Shown here piece by piece: positions 7,125 through 17,049 of a stretch of 64,000 nt of DNA; position 1 is the stretch's first letter, and each line of letters opens with the position of its first letter. The stretch comes from an uncultured Lachnospiraceae bacterium (GTDB taxonomy: Bacteria; Bacillota; Clostridia; Lachnospirales; Lachnospiraceae), in contig USGM01000005.1 of the NCBI GenBank assembly GCA_900554205.1, positions 1-64,000 on the forward strand, written 5' to 3'. The position numbers and the translations under genes are program-made. The notes under the pieces were generated by a model that did not search any database, was not told where the DNA came from, and saw only the letters and a list, made by a program, of their open reading frames with translations.

Positions 7125-8612
7125 ATGCAGGCTACAGACAAGATGATAAAGCCTTTGACGGAGGTAAAATACTTAAATGCGGATAATGTAGACCGATATC
7201 GGTGCATTATGCGCATTTTTTTTGAAAACTATGAAAAACTGCGGTACTGGATGTATCAGGAGGACGTCTACGAGCAGATGCTGCAGGATCCTTATTTTGC
7301 AGATTACCGCCCGGAACAATGTCAGCAGGATCTGACGATGCTGACAGAATGGAAAAATCTGAATACAATACAGGACACGAGGAAGGTTTCCTCTATTGAG
7401 GAGTTTAAGAATAAAAAATTCCGCTATCAGATGTCAGAATACAGTGTGGAGATTGAGCGTCTTGTTATTCGGCTGGAGAATCTGTTCATCGAGGGTGCTT
7501 CGCTGGAGCCGACTCTTCTGGAGCGGATCAGGCGCAGTGTCGAGCGTTTTCCAATGATGGCAGAGGAAGAGCCGGGCATTGTATATACATGGTGGAATGA
7601 CCTGAACAATGATTTCGTGCGTCTGAACCAGAATTATCAGGACTATATCCGCGATCTTAACAGCGTCAAGGCGGAAGAAATGATGCACACAAAGGAATTT
7701 CTGGTTTTTAAGGATCGTCTGATAGAATATCTGAGGAGTTTTATCAAAGGGCTTCAGAAAAATGTGGGAGTGATCGAAGAGAATTTCCGTATGATTGACA
7801 ACGAGATCCGGGAGAGGGTCTTTGAGAAGGTGATTACCTATGAGCTTTCCATCCCGAGAATGGATGCCGCGGTTTCCCGGGAAATGCTGGAGGATAAGGC
7901 GCAGGGACGTTACCAGAGTATTTACCGCTGGTTTGTTGCGGAAAATGTTCAGGAGAATGAAGCAGGTAAGCTGTTCGACGCAACGAATGAAATTATAAGG
8001 CGCATCACGCGATATGCGGCGCAGCTTAGTGAGAAGAATGCGCTAGGGGCAAACAGGCGGGAAGAATACCGTAAGACAGCGGAGCTGTTTCTCAGATGTG
8101 GGAATCTGGATGAGGCGCATCAGATGTCGGCAATGGTATTTGGACTGGAGCGGCCTTATCATCTGCAGGGCACTCTGGTGCGTGAGACGGATAGTATGAA
8201 TACTGGCGTGTATGAAGAAAAACCGCTTGAAATCAGACTGAAATCGAGAACACGCACTTATAAAGAAAAGACAGCAAGAAGTGCTATACGGGATGCCCGG
8301 CAGGAAAAGGAAGAGACAAGACGCAAAATGATAGAGGAGCAGAGACAGGAAGTGCAGAAGATGAAGCTGCTCGAAAAGAACGGACGCATTGACTTTGCCA
8401 GCCTTCCGGTGATTGAGCCGAGAGTGAGGGAAATCCTTCTGAAGTGGCTGTCAGATGCCATGGAGGATGCGGGTTTTTCAGCACGGACAGACGAAGGAAG
8501 GAGCTTTATGGTTGACCGGAGCCGAGCAGATGAAAGCTGTGTCGTGAACTGCGAGGACGGAAAATTTACCATGCCGTGTCTCACAATTGTTTTTCAGGAG
8601 GACAATGCATGA
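7125..8612 (+). CDS. jetA: Wadjet subunit JetA (TIGR02677/DUF2397-like, kleisin role)
   Basis: About 495 residues. The N-terminal block (EVKYLNADNVDRYRCIMRIF, then a WMYQEDVYEQML helix and LTEWKNL) resembles the TIGR02677/DUF2397 family, the JetA component of Wadjet plasmid-defence systems, which acts as the kleisin linking the SMC-like JetC dimer. A Glu/Arg/Lys-rich coiled region (residues ~380-420) precedes a winged-helix-like C-terminus. The start at 7125 is preferred over 7098 because of the GAGGA ribosome site four bases upstream. The gene overlaps jetB by the ATGA of stop and start, as expected for translational coupling. The gene order jetA-jetB-jetC-jetD and the family set point to type II Wadjet; a type III assignment is not excluded. 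Confidence 0.85.
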   Translation: MQATDKMIKPLTEVKYLNADNVDRYRCIMRIFFENYEKLRYWMYQEDVYEQMLQDPYFADYRPEQCQQDLTMLTEWKNLNTIQDTRKVSSIEEFKNKKFRYQMSEYSVEIERLVIRLENLFIEGASLEPTLLERIRRSVERFPMMAEEEPGIVYTWWNDLNNDFVRLNQNYQDYIRDLNSVKAEEMMHTKEFLVFKDRLIEYLRSFIKGLQKNVGVIEENFRMIDNEIRERVFEKVITYELSIPRMDAAVSREMLEDKAQGRYQSIYRWFVAENVQENEAGKLFDATNEIIRRITRYAAQLSEKNALGANRREEYRKTAELFLRCGNLDEAHQMSAMVFGLERPYHLQGTLVRETDSMNTGVYEEKPLEIRLKSRTRTYKEKTARSAIRDARQEKEETRRKMIEEQRQEVQKMKLLEKNGRIDFASLPVIEPRVREILLKWLSDAMEDAGFSARTDEGRSFMVDRSRADESCVVNCEDGKFTMPCLTIVFQEDNA

Positions 8613-9754
8613 GTGGTCTGGAGGTATTGTTAAACAGGCGTTGGGTTCTGAAGGCGCAGGATAAAGAACTGTATTATAAAATCAGGGATGAAATCGGGGA
8701 GATCCGCAAATTTGCCGCTGATAAAATGGGCTGTCTGATTACCGAAAATTCCATATTGGTTAAGATGGAAAAAATACCTGTCGTTCCGGAATGCTTTATG
8801 GGGATACGGGAGTTCGGTTCAAGAGAAGAATATGCCATGCTGTGTATTCTGCTGATGTTTCTGGAGGACAGGGACGCACAGGAGCAGTTTATTCTGTCCC
8901 AGCTGACGGAATATGTCGCGGCGAATATGCCCGGAGAAGCTATAGACTGGACCTTGTATACTAACCGGCGGAGAATGATCAGAGTGCTGCGCTATGCCGT
9001 GGCACAAGGGCTTCTCTGCATTACGGACGGAAGTGATGATATCTTTATGGATGACGCGGGCGGAGAGGTGCTGTATGAAAATACCGGAGCCTCCAGATAT
9101 TTTATGCGCAGCTTTACCAAGGATATTCTGGCATATACAAGCCCTGAGGATTTCAGGGAGAGCGACTGGTTTGAGATGGATGAAGACCGGGGAATTGCCA
9201 GAAGACACCGGGTATACAAACGACTGCTTTTTGCGCCTGGAATGTTTAAGGAGAATGGAGCGGAAGAGGATTTTGACTACCTGAAGTATTATGGGAGAAG
9301 ACTTGCAGAGGATCTGGAACAGGTATTTGACTGCAGCGTGCAGATACACAGGGGAAGTGCCTACATGATGCTTGGAGAGAACTGCCAGATGGGGACAGTT
9401 TTTCCCGGAAATAATGTGCTGTCGGATATTGTTCTGCTCTGCTGTCATAAGATCAGAGAGAAGATTGATGCGGGCGAGTGGAAGCTTCTGGGCGATGAAA
9501 GGTGCGTGGTGGATATGCTTGCCTTTGAGCGTCTGATCAGGGATATGCGGCAGGAAAACGCAGAATTTTTCTCAAAAAATTACAAGGAAATGCCGGAGAG
9601 TGAGTTTGTCAGGAGCGTGGTGGATGAGATGGAATGTTGGATGTTCTTAAGGAGAATGGAGAGGGAGCATCAGGTCATAATCTATCCGTCAGCCGGTAAG
9701 CTGCAAGGGTGTTATCCGATGGAATACGTGGGAGAGAGTACAGATGAACAGTAG
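8609..9754 (+). CDS. jetB: Wadjet subunit JetB (TIGR02678/DUF2398-like, kite role)
   Basis: A 381-residue protein. The segments TNRRRMIRVLRYAVAQGL and LYENTGASRYFMRSF, followed by RRHRVYKRLLFAP, correspond to the winged-helix and arginine-rich parts of the TIGR02678/DUF2398 family, the JetB (kite) subunit of Wadjet. In the complex it binds the kleisin JetA and helps load the SMC motor onto DNA. The start at 8609 overlaps the jetA stop by four bases and has a CAGGAGGAC ribosome site; a longer in-frame start at 8576 lies inside jetA and is not needed. The 3' end overlaps jetC by 11 bases. Confidence 0.85.
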   Translation: MSGLEVLLNRRWVLKAQDKELYYKIRDEIGEIRKFAADKMGCLITENSILVKMEKIPVVPECFMGIREFGSREEYAMLCILLMFLEDRDAQEQFILSQLTEYVAANMPGEAIDWTLYTNRRRMIRVLRYAVAQGLLCITDGSDDIFMDDAGGEVLYENTGASRYFMRSFTKDILAYTSPEDFRESDWFEMDEDRGIARRHRVYKRLLFAPGMFKENGAEEDFDYLKYYGRRLAEDLEQVFDCSVQIHRGSAYMMLGENCQMGTVFPGNNVLSDIVLLCCHKIREKIDAGEWKLLGDERCVVDMLAFERLIRDMRQENAEFFSKNYKEMPESEFVRSVVDEMECWMFLRRMEREHQVIIYPSAGKLQGCYPMEYVGESTDEQ

Positions 9755-12700
9755 ATGGCATGCAAATAAAATAGGTCTGATCAATTTCTGGTATTACGAT
9801 GAGCAGGAGTTTCCGTTCGTCCGGGGACGCATGCTCCTGCGCGGCTCGAACGGTTCCGGAAAGTCAGTTACAATGCAGAGTGTTGTCCCGCTTCTGCTGG
9901 ATGGAAACATGAGCCCGGAACGTCTTGATCCCTTTGGTTCAAAGGATCGTAAAATGAGCAGTTATCTGCTGGAGGAGGACGATAACAGAGAGGAGAGGAC
10001 AGCGTATCTTTATCTCGAGTTCAGGCGCGAGGAGAGCGAGGTTTATCTGACGGTCGGAATGGGAATGCGCGCAAGGAAGGGGAAACCGTTGGATAAGTGG
10101 TACTTCGGTCTGACAGATGGGAGAAGGGTCGGACATGATTTCCTGCTTTACAAGGAGACGGATGAGAAGGTAACGCTTTCCCGCAGGGAGCTGGAAAACC
10201 GTATCGGGAGCGGCGGACAGGTATTTGACCGTCAGGCGGATTACATGGAATATGTAAACAGACAGATTTTCGGCTTTGATACAGTGGACGAATATAAGGA
10301 AATGATTGATCTGCTGATCCAGCTCAGAACCCCGAAGCTGTCGAAGGATTTTAAGCCATCTGTGATCAATGATATTTTAAGCGATTCGCTCCAGCCGCTG
10401 TCTGATGATGATCTGCGTCCGATGTCTGAGGCAATAGAGAACATGGATACGATGAACATGAATCTCAGGAGCAGGCAGGAGGCGAAACAGGCGGCTGAGA
10501 AGATTGACCGTGTCTACGACAGGTATAATCGTCTGGTGCTGTTAGAAAAGGCATCAAAGCTTGAGCGGGAGAATGAACATCTCCGGCAGCTGAAAACAGC
10601 GGCGGAAAACCGCAAGGCGGAGCTGCAGGGCTGCAGGGAGAAAATCGGGCAGCTTGAGCAGGAGAGAAATGAGCTTGATGCCAAAAAGGATTCCATGGAA
10701 AAGGAGAAGGACTCCCTAAACAGGAGCGATGCAGTCCATTTAAAAATGCGGGAGACCGAATTAAGGGATGAAATCGCGGTAACAGGGAGGAACCTGCAGG
10801 ATAAAGAAGGATTTCTGCAGACAAAGCAGGAGCAGTATCAGGACGTAAGGAACAGACAGAAGGAAGAAGAGGACAGGCAATACCACAGGAAGAAGGAAAT
10901 CAGTGAAATACTGGAGGAGATGCAGTCAGAAGCAGACGACATGGCATTTGAAGAGCATTCCTTCTTTAAGGAGGAGCTGCTTGAAAATCTGGAAGCGGAG
11001 TTTTCGTTTGAAACCCACAGGGAGCAGTTTGAAGGCTGTAGTCAGGCAATCGGACAGGGTAGGGACATTCTCAGGGAAACGACAACGCTGGAGCAGCAGG
11101 CAGATGAGCTGCTGAAGGAGAGGGAAGAAAAACAGCGAGAGCTTGACAGCCAGCAGAGGAAGGTTTCCGGGCTGGAAAATGATATGTTCCGTGCACAGGG
11201 CGAATGGAAGGAAGCACTGTACAGCTGGAACGGCAGAAACCGGCAGCTCAAGCTGACCCAGGAGCTGTTGAGAGAACTGGCAGAATTCGTCGGGCATTAC
11301 AGTGAGACGTCAGATTTTGCAACCGTGCGGCAGAAGGTGGCGGATGTATGGCTGGCTGGGGAGACAGAGCTTGAGACCGCAATTGCAGAAAACCGAAAGA
11401 CCTTGTCGGTAAAGACCGGTGAAATAGAAGAAACAAGGGCAGAACTGGCTGAGTGGGAGAACAGCCGGGAGCCACAGCCACCGCGGACAGAGGCAGTGTT
11501 GAAAAACAGGGAACGTCTGGATGCATTAAACATTCCATATCAGGAATTCTATAAAGTGCTTGAATTCGGGGAGAAGCTGACAGATGCGGAGTGCAGCAGA
11601 CTGGAAGAGGCTTTGATGCAGATGGGGATTCTTGATGCGCTTGTTGTGGATGAGCAATATCGTGAGCAGGTGCTCAGGCTGGCTGAGGGCTGCGAGGACA
11701 GGTACCTGTTTGTGCAGAAAACGCGGGCGGACAAAAGCTTGCTGGATGTGCTGGAACTGAATGACAACGTCAATGATATCTTTTCCAATGGGAGGATTAC
11801 GGCAATTCTGCAAAACATTGCTTATGACGGAGAAGGAGCGGTATCCGTGTCAAAGGACGGAACCTATCGCATGGGAGTTCTGGCGGGTACAGTCACGGGT
11901 CAGCACAATGCGGGCTTCCTTGGGACGAGGGCAAGAGAGAGAAACCGTCTTGATAAAATCCGGGAATGCCGGGAAAAACTTGAGCTTCTGGAGAGGGAGT
12001 GCCAGACTCTTCAGGGGGAGATAGAGCGGCTGAGTCAGCGAAAGGAGCTGCTGCAAAAGGAATATCATGAACTGCCGGATGATCATGCACTGAGAGGGGT
12101 TTTTCTGGAACTGAAGGCTGCTGAAAGAGAAGCGGAGAGAATACAGAGCGAGGGCTTAAGACTGGAGGAAAAGCTTAAGGTGTTGACGGCGCAGATCCGT
12201 GAGAAGAAAAAGGAAGCGCTATCCATCGCAGAGCGGTTGTATCTCAACTGCAGCTATGAGGTGTTTCAGCGGGCAGCAGAAGCGGCGGATTGTTACAACC
12301 GGCATTTTATCGAATTACAGTCAAAGCATCAGATTTATCTGGTTGGTGTCTGCCGTGTCGGAGAGCTTGCAGGGAATATGGATAATCTGGATGCAGACAT
12401 GGAACAGATCCGATATGATATCAGGGCGCTGCAGAAGGATCTGGAAAAGAAGAAAGCGGAGTATGAGTCGGTTACAGAACAGCTGAAGCTTACGGATTAT
12501 GAGGAGATAAAAGGACGTCTGGATGCCTGTATCCAGTGGCTTAAGGATTATCCTGAAAGACTGCAGCGGTGTGTCACGCAGAAGACCCAGAATACTGAGC
12601 GGATTAAGGTGCTGGAGCAGCAGGAGGAGACCGGAACAGTGGAACTTCTGGAGTCGGAGCAGAAGAGACTTCAACTGGAAAAGAGCTATGAAGCGGAACG

Positions 12701-13829
12701 TGCACTGAGATATGTGGAACTGTCGGAGGATGACAGAGAGAGCCCGGCAGAGATTTGCCGGATTCTGGGACAGGAGGGTAAGGACTGGAAGAAGGAGGAC
12801 ATTATTCGCGACCTGAACCGGGTATACTTTGAAAACAGAGGCTTTTTGAACGATTATCAGTTGATGCAGAGCGAGTTATTTGAGGAATTGGAGGACGCGA
12901 AACGGCTGGATATTTCTGCAAGGTATCAGGGAGTGAAGATTCCGTTTAAAAAACTGCTCTCGCATCTTGAGGAGGACATTGCAGAGCTGCTCGACCTGAT
13001 TAAGGATGGGGACAGAGAGCTGTTTGAGGATATCCTCGCCAACACCGTCGGACGGAAAATCCGTGGAAAGATTAACGGCTCTAATGCATGGGTGGGCAAG
13101 ATGAATGCCCTGATGGAGTCAATGAATACTTCCAGCGGTCTTAAGCTTTCGCTGCGTTGGAGAAGCAGGACGGCGGAGACAGAGGATCAGCTTGACACAA
13201 AGGAACTGGTAGAGCTTCTGAGGAAGGATTACCGACTGATGGGCGAGGAGGAAGCGGCAAAGCTGTCAAGACATTTCCGGTCGAAGGTTGAAGAGGCGAG
13301 AAGGCATGCGAAGGACAGCGGAGGAATGATTTCCTTTTATCAGGTGATGAAGGACACACTTGACTACCGGAAGTGGTTTGAATTTCAGCTCTTTTCCCAG
13401 AAGAGCGGAGAGCGTATTAAGGAGCTGACAAACAGTGTATTTGGAACCTTCAGCGGCGGTGAAAAAGCGATGTCCATGTATGTGCCGCTGTTTTCTGCGG
13501 TAGTGGCAAAGTATCAGGGCGGAAGGGAGGATGCGCCCCGCCTGATTTCTCTGGATGAGGCATTTGCCGGTGTGGATAACAAGAATATCCGTGATATGTT
13601 CCGTCTGATGACGGAGTTCGGCTTTGACTTTATTATGAATTCCCAGGTGCTGTGGGGAGACTGTGACACGCTGGATGCATTGGCGATTTACCAGCTGCTG
13701 CGTCCGCAAAATGCAAAATTTGTCACGGTGATGCCCTACCTCTGGAATGGTCATGCAAAGGAGCTGTTGGAGAGTGAGCAGGCAGTGGAATTGCGAGGGG
13801 CGGAAATTGGGCAGACAGGAAGAAATTGA
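9744..13829 (+). CDS. jetC: Wadjet SMC-like ATPase JetC (TIGR02680-like)
   Basis: A 1361-residue MukB/SMC-like motor. Walker A GSNGSGKS is at residues 34-41, the ABC signature FGTFSGGEKAMSM near 1233, and Walker B LISLDEAFAGVD near 1265-1275. All catalytic residues appear intact. Long Glu/Lys/Arg/Gln-rich coiled-coil arms run from ~270 to 600 and ~730 to 1000, with a small hinge region around residues 600-720 (IPYQEFYKVLEFGEKL). The N-terminal SRWHANKIGLINFW block is typical of TIGR02680. The complex extrudes DNA loops using ATP and senses small circular DNA, which JetD then cuts. It sits in the middle of the operon, overlapping jetB and, by 23 bases, jetD. Confidence 0.92.
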   Translation: MNSRWHANKIGLINFWYYDEQEFPFVRGRMLLRGSNGSGKSVTMQSVVPLLLDGNMSPERLDPFGSKDRKMSSYLLEEDDNREERTAYLYLEFRREESEVYLTVGMGMRARKGKPLDKWYFGLTDGRRVGHDFLLYKETDEKVTLSRRELENRIGSGGQVFDRQADYMEYVNRQIFGFDTVDEYKEMIDLLIQLRTPKLSKDFKPSVINDILSDSLQPLSDDDLRPMSEAIENMDTMNMNLRSRQEAKQAAEKIDRVYDRYNRLVLLEKASKLERENEHLRQLKTAAENRKAELQGCREKIGQLEQERNELDAKKDSMEKEKDSLNRSDAVHLKMRETELRDEIAVTGRNLQDKEGFLQTKQEQYQDVRNRQKEEEDRQYHRKKEISEILEEMQSEADDMAFEEHSFFKEELLENLEAEFSFETHREQFEGCSQAIGQGRDILRETTTLEQQADELLKEREEKQRELDSQQRKVSGLENDMFRAQGEWKEALYSWNGRNRQLKLTQELLRELAEFVGHYSETSDFATVRQKVADVWLAGETELETAIAENRKTLSVKTGEIEETRAELAEWENSREPQPPRTEAVLKNRERLDALNIPYQEFYKVLEFGEKLTDAECSRLEEALMQMGILDALVVDEQYREQVLRLAEGCEDRYLFVQKTRADKSLLDVLELNDNVNDIFSNGRITAILQNIAYDGEGAVSVSKDGTYRMGVLAGTVTGQHNAGFLGTRARERNRLDKIRECREKLELLERECQTLQGEIERLSQRKELLQKEYHELPDDHALRGVFLELKAAEREAERIQSEGLRLEEKLKVLTAQIREKKKEALSIAERLYLNCSYEVFQRAAEAADCYNRHFIELQSKHQIYLVGVCRVGELAGNMDNLDADMEQIRYDIRALQKDLEKKKAEYESVTEQLKLTDYEEIKGRLDACIQWLKDYPERLQRCVTQKTQNTERIKVLEQQEETGTVELLESEQKRLQLEKSYEAERALRYVELSEDDRESPAEICRILGQEGKDWKKEDIIRDLNRVYFENRGFLNDYQLMQSELFEELEDAKRLDISARYQGVKIPFKKLLSHLEEDIAELLDLIKDGDRELFEDILANTVGRKIRGKINGSNAWVGKMNALMESMNTSSGLKLSLRWRSRTAETEDQLDTKELVELLRKDYRLMGEEEAAKLSRHFRSKVEEARRHAKDSGGMISFYQVMKDTLDYRKWFEFQLFSQKSGERIKELTNSVFGTFSGGEKAMSMYVPLFSAVVAKYQGGREDAPRLISLDEAFAGVDNKNIRDMFRLMTEFGFDFIMNSQVLWGDCDTLDALAIYQLLRPQNAKFVTVMPYLWNGHAKELLESEQAVELRGAEIGQTGRN

Positions 13830-15081
13830 GTGTATCCGGTATTTCAGGCAGAGCCCGGTCTGGGACAGGGTGTTTGGCGGGTTTCGGGAAAAATATGTTT
13901 CTTATGGGAAGTTTACCGGAAATGTTGTGCTGCGCAGCGTGTCACAGGAAGAGCTTGAGACACTGGAGGGTTTTTTCGGAAAGAGTTTTCATGGTCAGAA
14001 GAGTATTACAATCTCCGCAGAGAAATTTGGGAAGGCATTGGGAGACAGCCGATTCGGGGCGGTGGAACCGGTGCAGCTGTTAGAACTGTTTTTTGGCGAA
14101 AGGATGGTCGGCAGGAGAGAAGAAATAGAGGCAGAGGAAAGGCGACGCCGGGAGATTCTGGAGCAGGCGGCTGTGCGTTACGCGGCAACTGCTGCCGCAG
14201 ACTGGCTGCCGCTCCTTTCAGAGATGTTATGGGGCGGCAGGACAAGAAATATTACAGAATGGGCAAGACAGCTTTTCCTTTCAGCTGACATTATGAATGC
14301 ATTACCCTATCGGCAGGACAGACTGCTGTATCTGGCTGTGTTTGCGACGGAAGTCACAGGAAATCCACATGCGTTTGACAGGGGCAGTGAGGATGGCGAA
14401 TTGCTGTTCAGGCTGATTCAGATGGATTGCAGGGCGCGCAACATTGTGATTCCTGAGCAGAAGATTTTTCCGACATTTACAAGACAGCGCTATTTCCTGA
14501 AAACCGGGATTCTTCTGGATGACCTTTCAAATTATGCCCTGCTCTTTGGGATGCATGCGGTGAAAGCGGACGGGAGCATACATCCGGGAATGGAGGGCTT
14601 CGCGGAGGAAGGAGATATGCTGCAGGTTCCGATGGCAGTAATTGCCCGCTGGAAGGAAGTGAGCTGTCCGGACAGAACAGCCTATATTGTGGAAAATCCG
14701 TCTGTGTTTGCGGTATTGTGTGGAAAAATGCAGGGAAAGGCGGCCTGTATGTGCATGAACGGACAACCGAAGATGGCGGCACTACTGGTGCTTGATCTGC
14801 TGGCAGCGGCGGGGGTAAAAATATTTTATGCAGGAGATTTTGACCCGGAGGGGCTGCTTATTGCCCAGAAAATTTCGGAATATTATCAGGGAGAATTTGA
14901 ATTCTGGCACATGGGGGCTGAGGATTATGAAAGCTGCCGGTCAAATGAGGGAATTTCGGACAGGAGATTAAAAAGCCTACAGAACATCAGGGATGAAAGA
15001 CTTCTTCCTGTGGTGCGTCTGCTGCAGGAGTGTAGGGTCGCGGGCTATCAGGAAAAGCTTTTGGGGGTCTACCAATTATAA
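13807..15081 (+). CDS. jetD: Wadjet nuclease JetD (DUF2399-like, Toprim)
   Basis: About 424 residues. The C-terminal third is a Toprim-like nuclease domain: the conserved Glu lies in YIVENPS, followed by the MNGQPKMAALL segment, then the Asp-X-Asp motif FYAGDFDPEGLLIA. These match DUF2399/TIGR02679 proteins. JetD is the effector that cleaves plasmid DNA once JetABC has trapped it. The start is taken as TTG at 13807, because GAGGGG lies six bases upstream and the resulting 23-base overlap with jetC is normal for this operon; an ATG at 13747 would give a longer overlap. The gene is followed by a strong terminator, closing the operon. Confidence 0.88.
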   Translation: MGRQEEIECIRYFRQSPVWDRVFGGFREKYVSYGKFTGNVVLRSVSQEELETLEGFFGKSFHGQKSITISAEKFGKALGDSRFGAVEPVQLLELFFGERMVGRREEIEAEERRRREILEQAAVRYAATAAADWLPLLSEMLWGGRTRNITEWARQLFLSADIMNALPYRQDRLLYLAVFATEVTGNPHAFDRGSEDGELLFRLIQMDCRARNIVIPEQKIFPTFTRQRYFLKTGILLDDLSNYALLFGMHAVKADGSIHPGMEGFAEEGDMLQVPMAVIARWKEVSCPDRTAYIVENPSVFAVLCGKMQGKAACMCMNGQPKMAALLVLDLLAAAGVKIFYAGDFDPEGLLIAQKISEYYQGEFEFWHMGAEDYESCRSNEGISDRRLKSLQNIRDERLLPVVRLLQECRVAGYQEKLLGVYQL

Positions 15082-15096
15082 AGAGGACAATAAACT

Positions 15097-15130
15097 ACGG
15101 GTTGCTTTTCAGCGGCCCGTTTTTCTTTTA
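15097..15130 (+). terminator. Terminator of the Wadjet operon
   Basis: ACGGGTTGC and GCGGCCCGT pair (with G-T wobbles) around a TTTTCA loop, followed by TTTTCTTTT. It begins 15 bases after the jetD stop. Confidence 0.8.
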
Positions 15131-15165
15131 TGCTTAAGCAAGAAAAGCAAAAGGAGGGCAGGGGC

Positions 15166-15759
15166 ATGAGTCAGAGCTGGGTTCCATCTTTTTTGAAAGA
15201 GTCCTACAAGGGCGGCGGGGAGATCGCGATACGGTCGCAGCTGCTTACCGACAGAACGATCTTTTTACAGGGAGAGATCACGGAGGAGACAGCGAACGAA
15301 TTTCTCCTTCAGATGCTATACCTGAAGAGGCAGGGGAGCGAGCCGGTCAATCTCTACATCAACAGCGGAGGCGGTTCGGTGAATGCGGGCATGGCAATCT
15401 ACGACATGCTCCAGAGCATGGACATGGAGGTGAACATTTACTGCGTCGGCATCGCGGCGAGCATGGCGGCAATCATCCTCGCGGGAGGGCAGCAGGGACA
15501 CAGGTTCATCCTGCCGCATTCCCGGACGATGATACACGAACCGATGATTTCACAGGGAGTCGGCGGTTCGGCAAGCTCCATCAAGAATATTTCCGATTCC
15601 ATCCTTCAGACGCGGGAGCTTTTAAACGGGGTGCTCTGCAAGCATACGCACCACACGCCGGAAGAGATGGCGGAAGAGATCTCGTATGACCATTACATGA
15701 ACGCCGAGGAAACAGTGGCATTCGGAATCTGCGACCGGATTGTCACGACACCGTTTTGA
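15166..15759 (+). CDS. clpP: ClpP-family serine protease, accessory copy
   Basis: A 197-residue Clp peptidase. The catalytic triad is visible as Ser99 (GIAASMA), His124 (TMIHEP) and Asp175 (SYDHYM), with the NSGGGSV oxyanion segment near residue 68, so it should be proteolytically active when docked to a Clp ATPase. No clpX or clpA gene is adjacent. Its neighbour 24 bases downstream is a VirD4-like ATPase, an arrangement I associate with integrative conjugative elements of Clostridia rather than the housekeeping clpP-clpX locus. The start at 15166 is chosen for the AAGGAGGGCAGGGGC ribosome site; an upstream in-frame ATG at 15130 sits in the jetD terminator. Confidence 0.88.
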   Translation: MSQSWVPSFLKESYKGGGEIAIRSQLLTDRTIFLQGEITEETANEFLLQMLYLKRQGSEPVNLYINSGGGSVNAGMAIYDMLQSMDMEVNIYCVGIAASMAAIILAGGQQGHRFILPHSRTMIHEPMISQGVGGSASSIKNISDSILQTRELLNGVLCKHTHHTPEEMAEEISYDHYMNAEETVAFGICDRIVTTPF

Positions 15760-15783
15760 CAAATTCATAAGGAGGGCAACGCG

Positions 15784-17049
15784 ATGGAAACGATACATCA
15801 GAACGACCTGATTCTTGCAGCTGACAGATATTACAGCATGGATTGTTACCAGACCAGGCGCAACAACAATGTTCTTGTGGTTGGGGCGGCAGGAACCGGA
15901 AAAACCCGAAGCATTGTGATCCCGAATCTGCTTCAGGCATATGGCAGCTACATCATCTCGGATCCCAAAGGCGACCTGTACCCGGAATACGGGAGGTATC
16001 TCCGGGAGAAGGGTTACATTGTGAAGCGGCTGAATCTGGATAATCCTGCAAAGTCCGTCCATTACAACTTCTTCCGCTACATCCGCAGCGAGAAGGACAT
16101 CATCAAGCTTGCGCACATGCTCGCTTATGTGGACGAGGGTTACACCGGACAGGATCCCTTCTGGGACAGGGCGGCAGAGGTGCTTCTCACCTGTATCATC
16201 AGCTTCCTCTGGAAGTACCGTCCAAAGGAGGAGCAGACGCTGGAATCAATCTACAAGCTGATCGGCTGCTGCAGGCTGGATGAGGGGAATGACCAGGAAA
16301 AGACGCCGTTTGACCGCATCATGGAATCGGTCGGGGCGAAGGAACCACAGTCCTTCACCTATAAACAGTACTTAAAGTTCCGGGTCGGCGCGGTGAGGAC
16401 GATGAAGTCGATCCTTATCACACTGACGACAAAGCTGGGCAAGTATGACTGCCGGGAAATCAGCCAGATGCTTGCCTATGATGAGCTTGACATTGCCTCC
16501 ATAGGGCATAAAAGGACGGCAATCTTTGTCACGGTGAGTGATACCGACCGGTCCATGGATGACCTTGCCAACATCTTTTTCACGCAAGCGATGAACGAAC
16601 TGTGCTACGAGGCGGATCACCACTGCCGCGGACACCGGCTTCCGCTGGATGTGAGGTTCATCATGGACGACTTTGCCACAAACTGCAGGATCAACGAATT
16701 TCCGAGGATGATTTCGGGTGTCAGGTCGAGGGGAATATCGACCATGCTGATGATTCAGGCGGAGTCCCAGCTGGAGGAGGGATATGGAAGGGACAGCTCG
16801 ACCATAATCGGAAACTGCGACACCTATGTCTATCTGGGTGGCAACGACATCAACACTGCGGAGAGCGTTGCGAGGCGGTGCGACATGCCGCTGTCGGAGA
16901 TCCTGTACATGCCGGTTGAAACCAACTGGATCTTCCGAAGAGGAGAGCAGCCGGTCAACGGCAGGAATTTCGACATGGAAAGCTTCCGCCGGGAGAAGCA
17001 GCTACAGAGCTTGAAAAAAGCAGAGGAAAGAGGGCGTGCTGTAAGTTGA
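15784..17049 (+). CDS. VirD4/TraG-like coupling ATPase (short, soluble form)
   Basis: A 421-residue ATPase with Walker A GAAGTGKTR near residues 38-46, ISDPKGDLY after it, Walker B VRFIMDDFA near 290-300 and the RGISTMLMIQ motif further on. These are the hallmarks of type IV secretion coupling proteins (VirD4/TraG, CD1115-like in Clostridia), which pump relaxase-bound DNA into the conjugation channel. The usual two N-terminal transmembrane helices are absent and the protein is shorter than typical VirD4, so it is a soluble, HerA/FtsK-like version. It directly follows the ClpP gene with an AAGGAGGGCAACGCG ribosome site. No relaxase, VirB4 or VirB6 gene is in the window, so it is either an ICE remnant or a repurposed two-gene module. 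Confidence 0.85.
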   Translation: METIHQNDLILAADRYYSMDCYQTRRNNNVLVVGAAGTGKTRSIVIPNLLQAYGSYIISDPKGDLYPEYGRYLREKGYIVKRLNLDNPAKSVHYNFFRYIRSEKDIIKLAHMLAYVDEGYTGQDPFWDRAAEVLLTCIISFLWKYRPKEEQTLESIYKLIGCCRLDEGNDQEKTPFDRIMESVGAKEPQSFTYKQYLKFRVGAVRTMKSILITLTTKLGKYDCREISQMLAYDELDIASIGHKRTAIFVTVSDTDRSMDDLANIFFTQAMNELCYEADHHCRGHRLPLDVRFIMDDFATNCRINEFPRMISGVRSRGISTMLMIQAESQLEEGYGRDSSTIIGNCDTYVYLGGNDINTAESVARRCDMPLSEILYMPVETNWIFRRGEQPVNGRNFDMESFRREKQLQSLKKAEERGRAVS

